Part shown: piece by piece, positions 1 to 8,341 of the stretch
Layout: each line of letters begins with the position of its first letter
How positions within the stretch are numbered: the first letter of the stretch is position 1
Source: Paenibacillus rhizosphaerae
GTDB taxonomy: Bacteria > Bacillota > Bacilli > Paenibacillales > Paenibacillaceae
Assembly (NCBI RefSeq): GCF_014192015.1
Contig: NZ_JACHXJ010000002.1
Coordinates: 744,001-808,000, forward strand
Length of the DNA: 64,000 nucleotides
Direction of reading: 5' to 3'
The notes under the pieces: model-generated
What the model saw: only the letters and a program-made list of their open reading frames with translations
The model's database searches: none
What the model was told of the DNA's origin: nothing
Position numbers and translations under genes: made by a program

Positions 1-1079
1 AAAGCGGTGCGATCCGGAAGGCGGGTGCATTTTTAAAAGATCAGGATTACCGCCGCGTAATCGTTACGGCCGACAAGAATACCTTTGCAGCCGCCGGCGA
101 GCAGCTGATGGAATCCATTACGGGGGCGGGGGTAAACGCAAGCGTTACGTTCATTTCCCCTGATGAGCAGGGGGATGTCATCGCCGACGAACGGTCGATT
201 GTGCAGCTGCTGCTTGACGTGAAGTCCAGCAAGGCGGATGCGGTGGTTGCGCTCGGATCAGGAACGCTGCACGACGTATCCAGATTTGCCGCATACTCGG
301 CAGGCATCCCGTTTGTATCCGTACCCACGGCCCCATCGGTGGACGGATTTAATTCCAAGGGAGCGCCGCTCATTATCCGCGGCGAGAAAATCACGATTCA
401 ATCGATCGGCCCGGCAGCGATCTTTGCCGACCTGGATATTTTGACGGCTGCACCGCGGACGATGGTCGCTGCTGGCTTCGGGGACATGCTGGGCAAATGC
501 ACGTCGCTGTTCGATTGGACATTCGGGCATCTGTCAGCGGATGAGCCTTATTCGGAAATTGTGGCGGAGATGACGACTAAGGCACTGCAGCAGTGCGTGG
601 ATCACATCGACGCGATCGCGGACCGCACACCGGAAGGAATCCGGGTGCTGACACAGGCCCTGGTCGAGTCCGGTTTTGCCATGCTGCTGTTCGGCCAGTC
701 GCACCCGGCTTCCGGAGCGGAGCATCATTTGTCCCATTATTGGGAAATGTCGTTTTTGCGTGAAGGCAGAAGGGCCGTACTGCATGGGGCCAAGGTCGGC
801 GTCGCCTGTGCGGAAATTTCGCAGCTGTACCACCGGCTGGATGCGGAAAATTCCCTGCCGGTTGCTGAGGAGCAGTTGGAGCGCGTCCGCGCAGAGCTGG
901 CCAAGGTGCCGTCACCCGATACGCTGCGGGCCTGGTTGCGGAAGGTTGGCGGTCCTGCTTCCATTCAGGAGCTGGACATCGATCCGGAGCTCCTGAAGCG
1001 AAGCCTCGAGGAGGCAGACCAGATCCGTCCGAACCGCTATACCCTGCTGCGGGCGGTGAACGATCAGCGGCGGAAGTGA
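1..1079 (+). CDS. egsA: sn-glycerol-1-phosphate dehydrogenase (AraM/EgsA), 5' end missing
   Basis: This is the C-terminal part of an iron-alcohol-dehydrogenase-like enzyme that reduces dihydroxyacetone phosphate to sn-glycerol-1-phosphate. In bacilli this feeds archaeal-type heptaprenylglyceryl phosphate lipids. The frame is open from base 3, so the gene starts left of the window; the first in-frame ATG at 108 is internal. Seen in sequence: a dinucleotide-binding GSGTLHD block, then VPTAPSVDGFNSKGAPL, which matches the family TAPSxDG signature, and later histidine-containing segments (SGAEHHLSHYWE and AVLHGAKVGV) expected to bind the metal. The family is about 390-400 residues and about 359 are visible here. 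A good intrinsic terminator follows, so it ends its transcription unit. The family assignment is firm; the exact physiological role is inferred. Confidence 0.9.
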   Translation, partial: SGAIRKAGAFLKDQDYRRVIVTADKNTFAAAGEQLMESITGAGVNASVTFISPDEQGDVIADERSIVQLLLDVKSSKADAVVALGSGTLHDVSRFAAYSAGIPFVSVPTAPSVDGFNSKGAPLIIRGEKITIQSIGPAAIFADLDILTAAPRTMVAAGFGDMLGKCTSLFDWTFGHLSADEPYSEIVAEMTTKALQQCVDHIDAIADRTPEGIRVLTQALVESGFAMLLFGQSHPASGAEHHLSHYWEMSFLREGRRAVLHGAKVGVACAEISQLYHRLDAENSLPVAEEQLERVRAELAKVPSPDTLRAWLRKVGGPASIQELDIDPELLKRSLEEADQIRPNRYTLLRAVNDQRRK

Positions 1080-1153
1080 TTCGTTGGGAAAACGTTGCAG
1101 CGATCACGCTCTGGTGAAGAAATTTTGTGAATAATGACTATGCGCAAGTGACG

Positions 1154-1178
1154 GCCGCCGATATGGCGGCTTTTTTTT
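1154..1178 (+). terminator. Intrinsic terminator after egsA
   Basis: GCCGCC and GGCGGC arms around a GATAT loop are followed directly by eight T residues. It lies 75 bases past the egsA stop codon. Confidence 0.85.
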
Positions 1179-1403
1179 GCGTTTTCGTAGACTGTGACAG
1201 TTTGTTTGTAAGCTCATTGCCAGGGAGGAACAACCTGCGCGATAGATGTGGTTTCGTTTTTTAATGAAGGAAGCCGAGGAACGGCGTATCCGATGACTGT
1301 ATATTTCATTCCTTATCTCGAAGTGTATTCGCTAGGCTTGTAATCTTCCCTTAATCTAAGAGGTTAATGGTCCTATCTAATGGAGAAAGGCCCCTTTTTT
1401 GCA

Positions 1404-1420
1404 GTGAAATATTATTTCAC
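1404..1420. promoter_or_regulatory. Candidate upstream operator palindrome (copy 1)
   Basis: GTGAAATATTATTTCAC is a perfect inverted repeat with 8-base arms around one central base. It shares ATATTATTTCA with the palindrome next to the murQ promoter about 285 bases downstream. RpiR/MurR-type regulators of murein-sugar genes bind comparable AT-rich GAAA...TTTC dyads, but no regulator gene of that family lies in this window, so the binding protein is inferred. Confidence 0.5.
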
Positions 1421-1613
1421 GGACCGAGAGCGTTATGTTTTGTATTCATTCAGTGTAGCGGGCAGTGAGGTCACACTCACGGCCTTTAGTTTTTTCAGCT
1501 CCTGTACAGAGCAAAGCGATTGTACAGCAGCATTGCCCCTTACAGCAGCGAGTGTTTGGACGGGCGAACGTCTTTGGCTTTGTGCGAAGCACAAAACAAG
1601 ATAGAGAGCCCGG

Positions 1614-1646
1614 CCAAACAGGAGCAGCCCCCAAACAGGAGCAGCC
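1614..1646. repeat. 17-base-period direct repeat (two copies)
   Basis: The 16-base unit CCAAACAGGAGCAGCC occurs at 1614-1629 and 1631-1646 with one C between the copies. It is non-coding and I see no function. Confidence 0.8.
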
Positions 1647-1688
1647 TGCACTTTTTTACAATTACCATAAAATAATATTATTACTTCC

Positions 1689-1706
1689 GAAATAAAATAT
1701 TATTTC
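1689..1706. promoter_or_regulatory. Candidate operator palindrome at the murQ promoter (copy 2)
   Basis: GAAATAA and TTATTTC arms flank a 4-base centre and sit immediately upstream of the -35 box at 1715. A repressor or activator bound here would directly affect the promoter. The core resembles copy 1 at 1404-1420, so a shared regulator and possible looping can be proposed. Confidence 0.55.
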
Positions 1707-1714
1707 AAAAACCG

Positions 1715-1743
1715 TTGACCAGAATGAAATTTATCGTTATTAT
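1715..1743 (+). promoter_or_regulatory. Sigma-A promoter of the murein-sugar operon
   Basis: TTGACC at 1715-1720 and TATTAT at 1738-1743 are separated by exactly 17 bases, a near-consensus vegetative promoter. It ends 41 bases before the chosen murQ start, leaving a short leader. Confidence 0.75.
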
Positions 1744-1784
1744 GAAATCAAGAAATAGAAGTCAACACGGATAGGGGGATGGCT

Positions 1785-2699
1785 ATGGATGAGTATCTGG
1801 CGGGGTTAACGACAGAAGGGATCAACGATAAAACATTGAGTATAGATGAATGTTCAACTGAAGAGATGGTTCGCCTAATGAATGAACAGGATTCCAAGGT
1901 TCCGGCTGCAGTCGCTGCAGAGATACCGCAAATTGTAAGGGCGGTGGACACACTCCATCATGTGCTGAAGAATGGTGGAAGAATGTTTTACGTTGGGGCT
2001 GGATCTTCCGGCAGGCTCGGTGTGCTGGACGCATCTGAATGTCCTCCCACCTTCGGCGTGGATCCCTTGCTGGTACAAGGTCATATTGCCGGAGGAGACG
2101 GAGCACTGAGAACTGCTGTTGAGGGTTATGAAGACAATGCTGAGGAGGGGGTCGCTTTAATTGAAAGGTGCGGCGTGACAGACAAGGATGCGGTTATCGG
2201 CATCAGCGCCAGCGGAAGCGCGACATTCGTCATCGCTGCCTTGAAGAAGGCAGGGGAGATCGGAGCCGCTACGATCGGCGTCGTCAATAACAAAAATTCC
2301 AAGGTGGAGCACGTCTGCGATGTATGCATTGCACCTGTCGTAGGGCCGGAAGTGATCATGGGATCAACCAGATTAAAAGCGGGGACTGCACAGAAAATGG
2401 TCCTGAACATGCTGACCACCTGTACGATGGTGAAGCTGGGCAAGACCTACAACAATCTGATGGTGGACTTGAAAGCAAGCAATATCAAGCTGCGGGACCG
2501 ATCGGTGCGTATCATAAAGACAGCAACCGGGGTCGATGACAAGACGGCACTTTCCTATTTGGAAAGCGCTTCCATGAATTGCAAGCTGGCCATTATGATG
2601 ATCAAAACCGGCTTGGACGCCCAAGCGGCGGCACATGCGCTGGATCAAGCCGAGGGGAGCCTGAAGAAGGCGATCCGCAATTTTACGAAAGTGGTCTAA
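1785..2699 (+). CDS. murQ: N-acetylmuramic acid 6-phosphate etherase MurQ
   Basis: A cytoplasmic SIS-fold lyase that removes D-lactate from MurNAc-6-phosphate to give GlcNAc-6-phosphate. The protein aligns by eye along its whole length with E. coli MurQ. The blocks GAGSSGRLGVLDASECPP, AVEGYED, GSTRLKAGTAQKMVLNM and NLMVDLKASN are all present. Glu85 and Glu116 correspond to the two catalytic glutamates known in E. coli (83 and 114). I place the start at the second ATG because AGGGGG (1773-1778) touches the first ATG at 1779 but is six bases from 1785. Length about 304 residues is normal. It is the first gene behind the promoter and is followed after 34 bases by a transporter binding protein. 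Confidence 0.96.
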   Translation: MDEYLAGLTTEGINDKTLSIDECSTEEMVRLMNEQDSKVPAAVAAEIPQIVRAVDTLHHVLKNGGRMFYVGAGSSGRLGVLDASECPPTFGVDPLLVQGHIAGGDGALRTAVEGYEDNAEEGVALIERCGVTDKDAVIGISASGSATFVIAALKKAGEIGAATIGVVNNKNSKVEHVCDVCIAPVVGPEVIMGSTRLKAGTAQKMVLNMLTTCTMVKLGKTYNNLMVDLKASNIKLRDRSVRIIKTATGVDDKTALSYLESASMNCKLAIMMIKTGLDAQAAAHALDQAEGSLKKAIRNFTKVV

Positions 2700-2733
2700 T
2701 ACCAATGGATATCCTTGAGGAGGCATGTTGTTC

Positions 2734-4158
2734 ATGAAAAAAAGAATGCGTGTATTAGCATCCGTATTTGCCGTAAGCATGGCACTGACCACACTGACGG
2801 CCTGCGGCGGCAAAGGCGGCGATTCCAAATCGGCCGAAACGTCCGATCCGAACGCGAAAGATACCATTACGGCACTGCTGCCGCCGGTATCGGGCAATTT
2901 CCAGGACACCTTCGCGGACATTCAAAAAGAATTTACGGAGAAGTACCCGAACCTGACGCTGAAAATCGAACCGGCCAGCTGGGAGGACATGACGCAGAAG
3001 CTTGATACCCAGGTGAACGCCGGCAGCCCTCCGGATATCGCGTTTATCGGTTCCGACGGCATCTCCAAATACGTTGACCAAGGCATGGCGCTTGATATCA
3101 AGGACATCGCCACACCGGAAATGATCAACGATTACGACAAAGGACCGCTGGAATACATGAAGAAGGGCGACGGCCTGTACGGCTTCCCGGCTTATATGGA
3201 AGTCCATGCGCTGGGCGGCAACCGCGAGTTTCTCGAGAAGGCGGGCATCGATTGGAAAAAGGTACAGCAGCAAGGATGGACCTTCGATGAGTTCCGCGAA
3301 GCGATCAAGAAAGGTGTCGTTTCCGAAGGCGGCAAAACGTCCCGTTACGGCTTCGTATTTGCTACAGCCGGCGTCACTTCGAAAGACTATTTGGGCATTC
3401 TGATCAAAAATGCAGGCATGCCTTCCGCATTTACGCAAGATTTGAAATACGCGTACACCAGCAAAAACTATCTTGAAGTACTTAAGGATATCCGCGCATT
3501 GATCGACGACGGCTCCATGCCGAAGGAATTGAGCTCCATCGACGCGGGTAAACGTTGGAACATGTTCCTGACCGGCCAAACGATGATCACCGGTAAAGGG
3601 ATGGCGACCTTCGAAAAATCCGCAAACACGAACAATGATAAAATCAAGGCCAACGACGGCAGCGCGGTCAAAGGCAGCATTCCTGTGACTTACACGGTTC
3701 TTCCGGTTCCGTCCTTCCTGGGCGAAAAAGCCGTTTCCAGCGTAGCCGTTGACGGTTACGTCGCATTCCGCGGCAAAAAGGAACCAAGCGAAGCCCATAA
3801 GCAGAACATCTTGAAGGCGCTGTACTTCCTGGCCAGCGGCAAAGTGGCCGCAACCACGAACAACGACCTGTTCGTCGCTCAAATTACGGAAAGCGGCAGA
3901 AAAGCGGCGGAAAGCATGTCGGTTGAACGCGATGCGGACAACAAGGCAGCCGTTGAAACGATGCTGAAGAACGCGGCGCCGGCCCGTCCGGACATCCCGG
4001 CTGAGCTGGAAGCCAAAGCCATCAAGCTGGAGGACGAAGTGATCGTTCCGAAGCTGCAGGCGCTCATTGCCGGCGAAATCAAGCCGGAAGAGATGTACGA
4101 TGCCGTCAAATCCGCAGCGGTTTCCGCGTTCGGTGAAGACGGAGTAGTGAAAGACTAA
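2734..4158 (+). CDS. ABC sugar transporter, extracellular solute-binding lipoprotein
   Basis: A COG1653-type (UgpB/MalE-like) binding protein of about 474 residues. The N-terminus has positive residues, a hydrophobic core and a LTAC lipobox with the lipidated cysteine at about residue 24, so it should be anchored outside the membrane. Segments such as WEDMTQKLDTQVNAGSPPDI and GKGMATFEKSA are typical of this family. GAGGAGG at 2717-2723 favours the ATG at 2734 over the one at 2725, which is one base from it. Between murQ and two permease genes it most likely captures murein-derived sugars such as MurNAc-GlcNAc or anhydro forms, but the ligand is an inference from context. No ATPase gene is in the operon, so a shared MsmX-type ATPase elsewhere is expected. 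Confidence 0.88.
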   Translation: MKKRMRVLASVFAVSMALTTLTACGGKGGDSKSAETSDPNAKDTITALLPPVSGNFQDTFADIQKEFTEKYPNLTLKIEPASWEDMTQKLDTQVNAGSPPDIAFIGSDGISKYVDQGMALDIKDIATPEMINDYDKGPLEYMKKGDGLYGFPAYMEVHALGGNREFLEKAGIDWKKVQQQGWTFDEFREAIKKGVVSEGGKTSRYGFVFATAGVTSKDYLGILIKNAGMPSAFTQDLKYAYTSKNYLEVLKDIRALIDDGSMPKELSSIDAGKRWNMFLTGQTMITGKGMATFEKSANTNNDKIKANDGSAVKGSIPVTYTVLPVPSFLGEKAVSSVAVDGYVAFRGKKEPSEAHKQNILKALYFLASGKVAATTNNDLFVAQITESGRKAAESMSVERDADNKAAVETMLKNAAPARPDIPAELEAKAIKLEDEVIVPKLQALIAGEIKPEEMYDAVKSAAVSAFGEDGVVKD

Positions 4159-4248
4159 TCCCTGAATCAAGCGGATAGCCGTGTGCGGGTCACGCGGCTA
4201 TCCGGTATATTGGCTGTAAGAAGGGATAGGAAAGGAGTTTCGCATAAG

Positions 4249-5151
4249 ATGGCTCAACTAGCTAAACCGGCCAAAAGACGCAGAATTAGGGGAGACGGAG
4301 CTTGGGCGTATGCTTTTATCGCCGTTGCTTTGGTGGTCTTCGCCATGTTTACCGCTTATCCGGTCGTGAGCGCGTTTATTATCAGCTTTCAGAAATACAA
4401 GCCGATCGGCTCGGAGTATGTGGGGTTCGATAACTATATCGCCACATTCAAGGATTCCTTGTTTTGGAAATCGGTGGTCAACACGGTCGTGTACACGATT
4501 CTTACCGTCCCCGTATCGTTAATCATCTCATTTGCCATTGCGATTCTGATACTGCCGCTCAAGAAAAAGCTGCAGACGACCTTCAAGGCGATCTACTACC
4601 TGCCTGCGGTCGCTTCTGGCGTTGCGCTGTCGGTGGTATGGCTGTGGATCTTCGATCCGATGCCGGAAGGCATTTTCAACAAGCTGATCGGTTTCTTCGG
4701 CATCAGCAACCAGAACTGGCTCGGCTCCAGTGCCACGTCGATGTTCTCGCTGGTCCTGATGGCCTGGCTGTCCAGCCACGGCACCAGTATCATCATTTAT
4801 TTGGCCGCGCTGCTCGGCATCGATTCCAGCTATTATGAAGCCGCCGATTTGGATGGCGCCAACTTTTTTCAGAAGCTGTGGTACATCGTCATTCCGAGCC
4901 TGAAGCCGACGACGCTGTTTCTTTTGGTTACCGGGGTCATCGGTTCCTTCCAAGTGTTCCAGAATGCGTACCTCATGACAGGCGGCGGTCCGGACAACTC
5001 GACGACGATGGTCGGTCTCCTGATCTTTAACAACGCCTTCAAGTACTTTGAATTCGGCAAAGCGGCAGCCCAGTCCCTCGTGCTCGCGGCGATTATCGCG
5101 CTGATCTCGCTGGTGCAGTTCAAGTTTATGGGCAAAGACGTGGAATATTAA
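4249..5151 (+). CDS. ABC sugar transporter permease, MalF/UgpA type
   Basis: A 300-residue inner-membrane permease with about six hydrophobic segments and the EAA loop YEAADLDGANFFQKLWYIVIPSLKPT, which contacts the ATPase. The start at 4249 follows AAAGGAG at 4231-4237. An upstream in-frame extension from 4183 lacks a ribosome site and gives a non-family arginine-rich leader. It follows the binding-protein gene by 90 bases and precedes the second permease. A perfect 24-base palindrome begins one base after its stop codon. Confidence 0.9.
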   Translation: MAQLAKPAKRRRIRGDGAWAYAFIAVALVVFAMFTAYPVVSAFIISFQKYKPIGSEYVGFDNYIATFKDSLFWKSVVNTVVYTILTVPVSLIISFAIAILILPLKKKLQTTFKAIYYLPAVASGVALSVVWLWIFDPMPEGIFNKLIGFFGISNQNWLGSSATSMFSLVLMAWLSSHGTSIIIYLAALLGIDSSYYEAADLDGANFFQKLWYIVIPSLKPTTLFLLVTGVIGSFQVFQNAYLMTGGGPDNSTTMVGLLIFNNAFKYFEFGKAAAQSLVLAAIIALISLVQFKFMGKDVEY

Positions 5152-5175
5152 GAAATACGTCGATCGACGTATTTC
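5152..5175. promoter_or_regulatory. 24-base perfect palindrome between permease genes
   Basis: GAAATACGTCGA is followed directly by its complement, ending in GTATTTC, immediately after the stop codon of the first permease. In RNA it would form a 10-11 bp hairpin with a tiny loop. There is no T-run, so it is more likely an mRNA-processing or stability element, or an operator, than a terminator. Confidence 0.5.
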
Positions 5176-5282
5176 ATTGAAGACAGACCGCGCACAGCGG
5201 AAGTTTTTCTTGCGAGATCAGGATGCTTAAGCGGGAGAAGTTTATACTTTCTGATCTCTTAAGTAAGGAGGAAGATCCGAAC

Positions 5283-6143
5283 ATGGCACTTTACAGCGAA
5301 CATACCGGAAAGCCGGCGGCAAAGCGCGCCAGAAACGGTGTGATCATCATCATATTGATCCTATTTGCATTAGCAACGATTTTCCCCATTTATTTCATGA
5401 TCATGTCGTCCTTTGGCGATCCGATCGAAGCGGGAGCGGCGAACTATTCCCTGTTTCCGACCAAATTTACGCTGGACTCCTATAAATTCTTCTTTGATTA
5501 CAGCGAATACTCGTACCGCTGGCTGCTGAACTCGCTGATCGTGGCGACAACGGTCATGGTATCGAACGTGTTTTTCGCCAGCCTGGCGGGTTACGCTTTT
5601 TCCAAAATCAAGTTCAAGGGCAGAACGGTTCTGTTTACGATCCTGCTGATCGCCATGATGATCCCTTATCAGGTGACCCAGGTTCCGCTCTACATTTTGA
5701 TCGTGAACATTTTCAATATTCAAAACACATACAGCGCCTTGATTTTGCCGGGCCTCGTCACGGTCTACAACATTTTCTTGGCCAAACAGTTCATGGGCAG
5801 CATCCCGGGGGAAATCCTCGAATGCGCTAAAATCGAAGGCTGCAACCAGTTCCAGATTTATTTCCGGATCATTCTGCCATTGTCCAAAACGGTGCTGGCG
5901 GTCATGGCGATCCTGACCTTTATGGACAGCTGGAACACGTTCTTCTGGCCGTTCCTCGTAACAAACACGATGGATATGCAGACGATTCAGGTCGGTCTGA
6001 AAAACTTCCGGTTTGCGAATACGACCTACTTTGCGCCAATGATGGCGGGTGCCACCATCTCCGCGCTGCCGATGTTCATCCTTTTCTTCAGCCTCCAAAA
6101 GTACTTCCTGGAAGGCGTCACGGTGGGAGCCGTGAAGGGCTGA
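5283..6143 (+). CDS. ABC sugar transporter permease, MalG/UgpE type
   Basis: A 286-residue partner permease. It has the first transmembrane segment right after a short basic N-terminus, the MIPYQVTQVPLYIL motif typical of MalG-like permeases, and the EAA loop ILECAKIEGCNQFQIYFRIILPLSK. AAGGAGG at 5265-5271 sets the start at 5283; the upstream ATG at 5223 has no such site. Its stop is one base before the anmK start, which implies tight translational coupling and links transport to anhydro-muramic acid metabolism. Confidence 0.9.
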   Translation: MALYSEHTGKPAAKRARNGVIIIILILFALATIFPIYFMIMSSFGDPIEAGAANYSLFPTKFTLDSYKFFFDYSEYSYRWLLNSLIVATTVMVSNVFFASLAGYAFSKIKFKGRTVLFTILLIAMMIPYQVTQVPLYILIVNIFNIQNTYSALILPGLVTVYNIFLAKQFMGSIPGEILECAKIEGCNQFQIYFRIILPLSKTVLAVMAILTFMDSWNTFFWPFLVTNTMDMQTIQVGLKNFRFANTTYFAPMMAGATISALPMFILFFSLQKYFLEGVTVGAVKG

Positions 6144-6144
6144 T

Positions 6145-7347
6145 ATGGGGACAAGGGGAGAAAATGCGGAGCTCCGTCGTCCCCGGTATGCCGTTGGTCT
6201 GATGTCCGGGACATCGGTAGACGGCATCGATGCGGCAGTCGTGGAAATCACCGGCAATCAGGAGGAGCCTCCAGGCGTGCGTCTGGTCGCTTTTGAAAAT
6301 TCGCCTTATCCTGCGGGTGTCAGGGAAGACATTTTTGCTTTATTCGATCCATGCAACGCAACCGTTGACCGAGTTGGGAAAATGAATGTGCTTTTGGGAG
6401 AACTGTACGCCGAGGCGGCTGTGTCCGTGATTGGAAAGGCGGGGCTGTCCGCCAAGGACGTTTCAGTGATCGGTTCGCACGGCCAGACGATCTACCATGC
6501 TCCAAGCATGGAGCCGTACCATGGCCGTAACGTGCATTACACCGTGCAGATCGGAGAAGGTGCGGTCATCGCGGCAAGAACGGGAATTCCTTGTGTGTCG
6601 GACTTCCGGCCGGCGGACATGGCTGTCGGCGGTCAGGGAGCGCCGCTGGTTCCCTTTACGGAATATTTGCTGTACCGGGAGGAACACCGGACATTGCTGC
6701 TGCAGAACATCGGCGGCATTGGGAACATGACGGTAATTCCGGCCGGCTGCACCCCCGACGAAGTATACGCTTTCGACACTGGCCCGGGTAACATGATTAT
6801 CGACGGGGTCGTGGAGCGGCTGTATCCGGGACAATTAACGATGGATATTGGAGGAGCGATCGCTCGGTCGGGCACCGCCGATCCGCGTCTGCTTGGCAGG
6901 CTGCAGCAGGAGCCTTACTATTCGCAGCCGCTGCCGAAATCGACGGGCCGCGAGCTGTTCGGTTCCTCTTATATAGATAAGCTTCTGCATGATGCCGAAG
7001 CGCTCGGCATGCAGGCGGAAGACATTGTCGCCACAGTGACGATGTTGACCGCCTGGTCGATCGGTGACGCCTATCGCAGATACGTGACGGCAGGCCACCC
7101 CGCCGATGCGATGATCGTTGGCGGCGGGGGCAGCTATAATCCGGTGCTGATGGAATGGATCGGGCAGGAAATGGCGATGGCAGGCGTTCAAGTGCTGACG
7201 CAGGAGGCAATCGGCCATAACAGCGATGCGAAGGAAGCCGTGGCGTTTGCCGTTCTGGCGGATTACGCGATCGCCAAGCGGCCGAATAATCTTCCGGATG
7301 TGACCGGCGCTTCCAGAACTGTCGTTATGGGCAAAATCAGCTATTAA
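6145..7347 (+). CDS. anmK: Anhydro-N-acetylmuramic acid kinase AnmK
   Basis: A cytoplasmic kinase that opens 1,6-anhydroMurNAc and phosphorylates it to MurNAc-6-phosphate, the substrate of MurQ. At 400 residues it is slightly longer than E. coli AnmK. Seen motifs: GLMSGTSVDGIDA (residues 18-30), the DFRPADMAVGGQGAPLVPF block that carries the family catalytic aspartate, FDTGPGNMIID, and a C-terminal GGGGSYNP nucleotide-binding segment. It begins one base after the permease stop. Anhydro sugars arise from lytic transglycosylases, so this operon can probably accept both anhydro and reducing-end murein sugars. Confidence 0.95.
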   Translation: MGTRGENAELRRPRYAVGLMSGTSVDGIDAAVVEITGNQEEPPGVRLVAFENSPYPAGVREDIFALFDPCNATVDRVGKMNVLLGELYAEAAVSVIGKAGLSAKDVSVIGSHGQTIYHAPSMEPYHGRNVHYTVQIGEGAVIAARTGIPCVSDFRPADMAVGGQGAPLVPFTEYLLYREEHRTLLLQNIGGIGNMTVIPAGCTPDEVYAFDTGPGNMIIDGVVERLYPGQLTMDIGGAIARSGTADPRLLGRLQQEPYYSQPLPKSTGRELFGSSYIDKLLHDAEALGMQAEDIVATVTMLTAWSIGDAYRRYVTAGHPADAMIVGGGGSYNPVLMEWIGQEMAMAGVQVLTQEAIGHNSDAKEAVAFAVLADYAIAKRPNNLPDVTGASRTVVMGKISY

Positions 7348-7368
7348 AGGGATGGAGGGACTCATATC

Positions 7369-8337
7369 GTGAGGGTTGTAACTTGGAGTGACCAATACAC
7401 TGGTTCTGTCATCGGCTTGTGGAACACGGTCGCCGTGAAGGACGGCTACAAAGAGATGACGGGGGCAAGCTTCAGCGGCATATTTACCGGAAACCGCTAT
7501 TTCGATCCGGAGAACACGTTTGTTCTCGTGGAAGATAGCGAAGTGAAGGGTTTTGCCTGCGGCTGCACGGGCGGCGATCTGCCGCTTGGAGATCATGCGG
7601 GCTACATTACCTGCATCGTGCTTGCCGATGAAGTCCGCACGGATGACCATTACAAGATGATGCTGGAGCATCTGGAAGGGCGCTTTCAGGCGCTGGGCAA
7701 GGGCCAGGCCGACGTGCTGTTCTTCAATCCGATGATGCTGCCCTGGTACATACCGGATACGCCGCGCCACGAGCATAACAACGCGCCCGGTGTGCCGACA
7801 GGCAGCAGGCTTCATTCGTTTTTGCTGGGCCAGGGATATGTGGAGAGAGCGCAGGAATGCGCGATGTACCTGAATTTGTCTTCGTTCTCCATTCCGCAAG
7901 AGATTCGCGGAAAAGAAGAGAAGGCCAAGGCCGAGGGATATACGGTGGAGTTGTTTGACCAAGGCAAGCATCACGGCGTTTCGGACATGCTGCAGGGCTT
8001 TGATAATCCGTTGTGGCAAAAGGAAATCGCCCAATCGACCGAAGACGGGGTGCCAGTCGTCGTGGCGGCGCATCGTGGTAAAGTGGTCGGATTTGCCGGG
8101 CCGGTCATCCGCCAGGACAGCGGGCGCGGTTATTTTGCCGGCATCGGCGTTCACCCCGAGCATGAGGGACACGGACTCGGCAGCATCCTTTTCTTTAAGC
8201 TGTGCGAAGCCTTTCAGCAGATCGGGACGGAGTATATGTCCCTGTATACCGGCAGCACCAATCCGGCCATCCGGATTTACGAGAAGGCAGGGTTTAAGAC
8301 AGTCCGGACATTTTCGATCATGAGAAGGGAGTTTTAA
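7369..8337 (+). CDS. GNAT-family N-acetyltransferase with two GNAT-like halves
   Basis: A 322-residue protein. The C-terminal half has a clear acetyl-CoA site, GIGVHPEHEGHGLGSILF, followed by LYTGSTNPAIRIYEKAGFKTVRTF. The N-terminal half looks like a more divergent GNAT domain (TFVLVEDSEVKGFACGC and YITCIVLADEVR). The start is GTG at 7369, eight bases after GGAGGGA; no ATG is available nearby. It sits 21 bases after anmK and 4 bases before the deacetylase gene, so the three are co-translated. The substrate is unknown. An amino sugar is suggested only by context. The family call is secure. Confidence 0.85.
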   Translation: MRVVTWSDQYTGSVIGLWNTVAVKDGYKEMTGASFSGIFTGNRYFDPENTFVLVEDSEVKGFACGCTGGDLPLGDHAGYITCIVLADEVRTDDHYKMMLEHLEGRFQALGKGQADVLFFNPMMLPWYIPDTPRHEHNNAPGVPTGSRLHSFLLGQGYVERAQECAMYLNLSSFSIPQEIRGKEEKAKAEGYTVELFDQGKHHGVSDMLQGFDNPLWQKEIAQSTEDGVPVVVAAHRGKVVGFAGPVIRQDSGRGYFAGIGVHPEHEGHGLGSILFFKLCEAFQQIGTEYMSLYTGSTNPAIRIYEKAGFKTVRTFSIMRREF

Positions 8338-8341
8338 AGCG

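Larger units (their letters stand above)
1179..1784. other. Non-coding leader region before murQ
   Basis: About 600 bases without a convincing gene. Short open frames exist on both strands but have no Shine-Dalgarno site, unnatural composition and no recognisable domain. From about 1660 the region becomes AT-rich. It holds two similar palindromes (1404-1420 and 1689-1706), a third short palindrome AATAATATTATT near 1670-1681, a 17-base tandem repeat and the murQ promoter. Its role seems regulatory. Confidence 0.6.

Noticed and set aside
1380..1604. A 74-codon open frame upstream of murQ
   Set aside because: No Shine-Dalgarno site, starts inside the palindrome region, and composition unlike a protein of this genome.
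2755..4170. A 471-codon open frame on the minus strand
   Set aside because: It mirrors the binding-protein gene. Its translation is rich in Phe, Arg and Val without any recognisable family.
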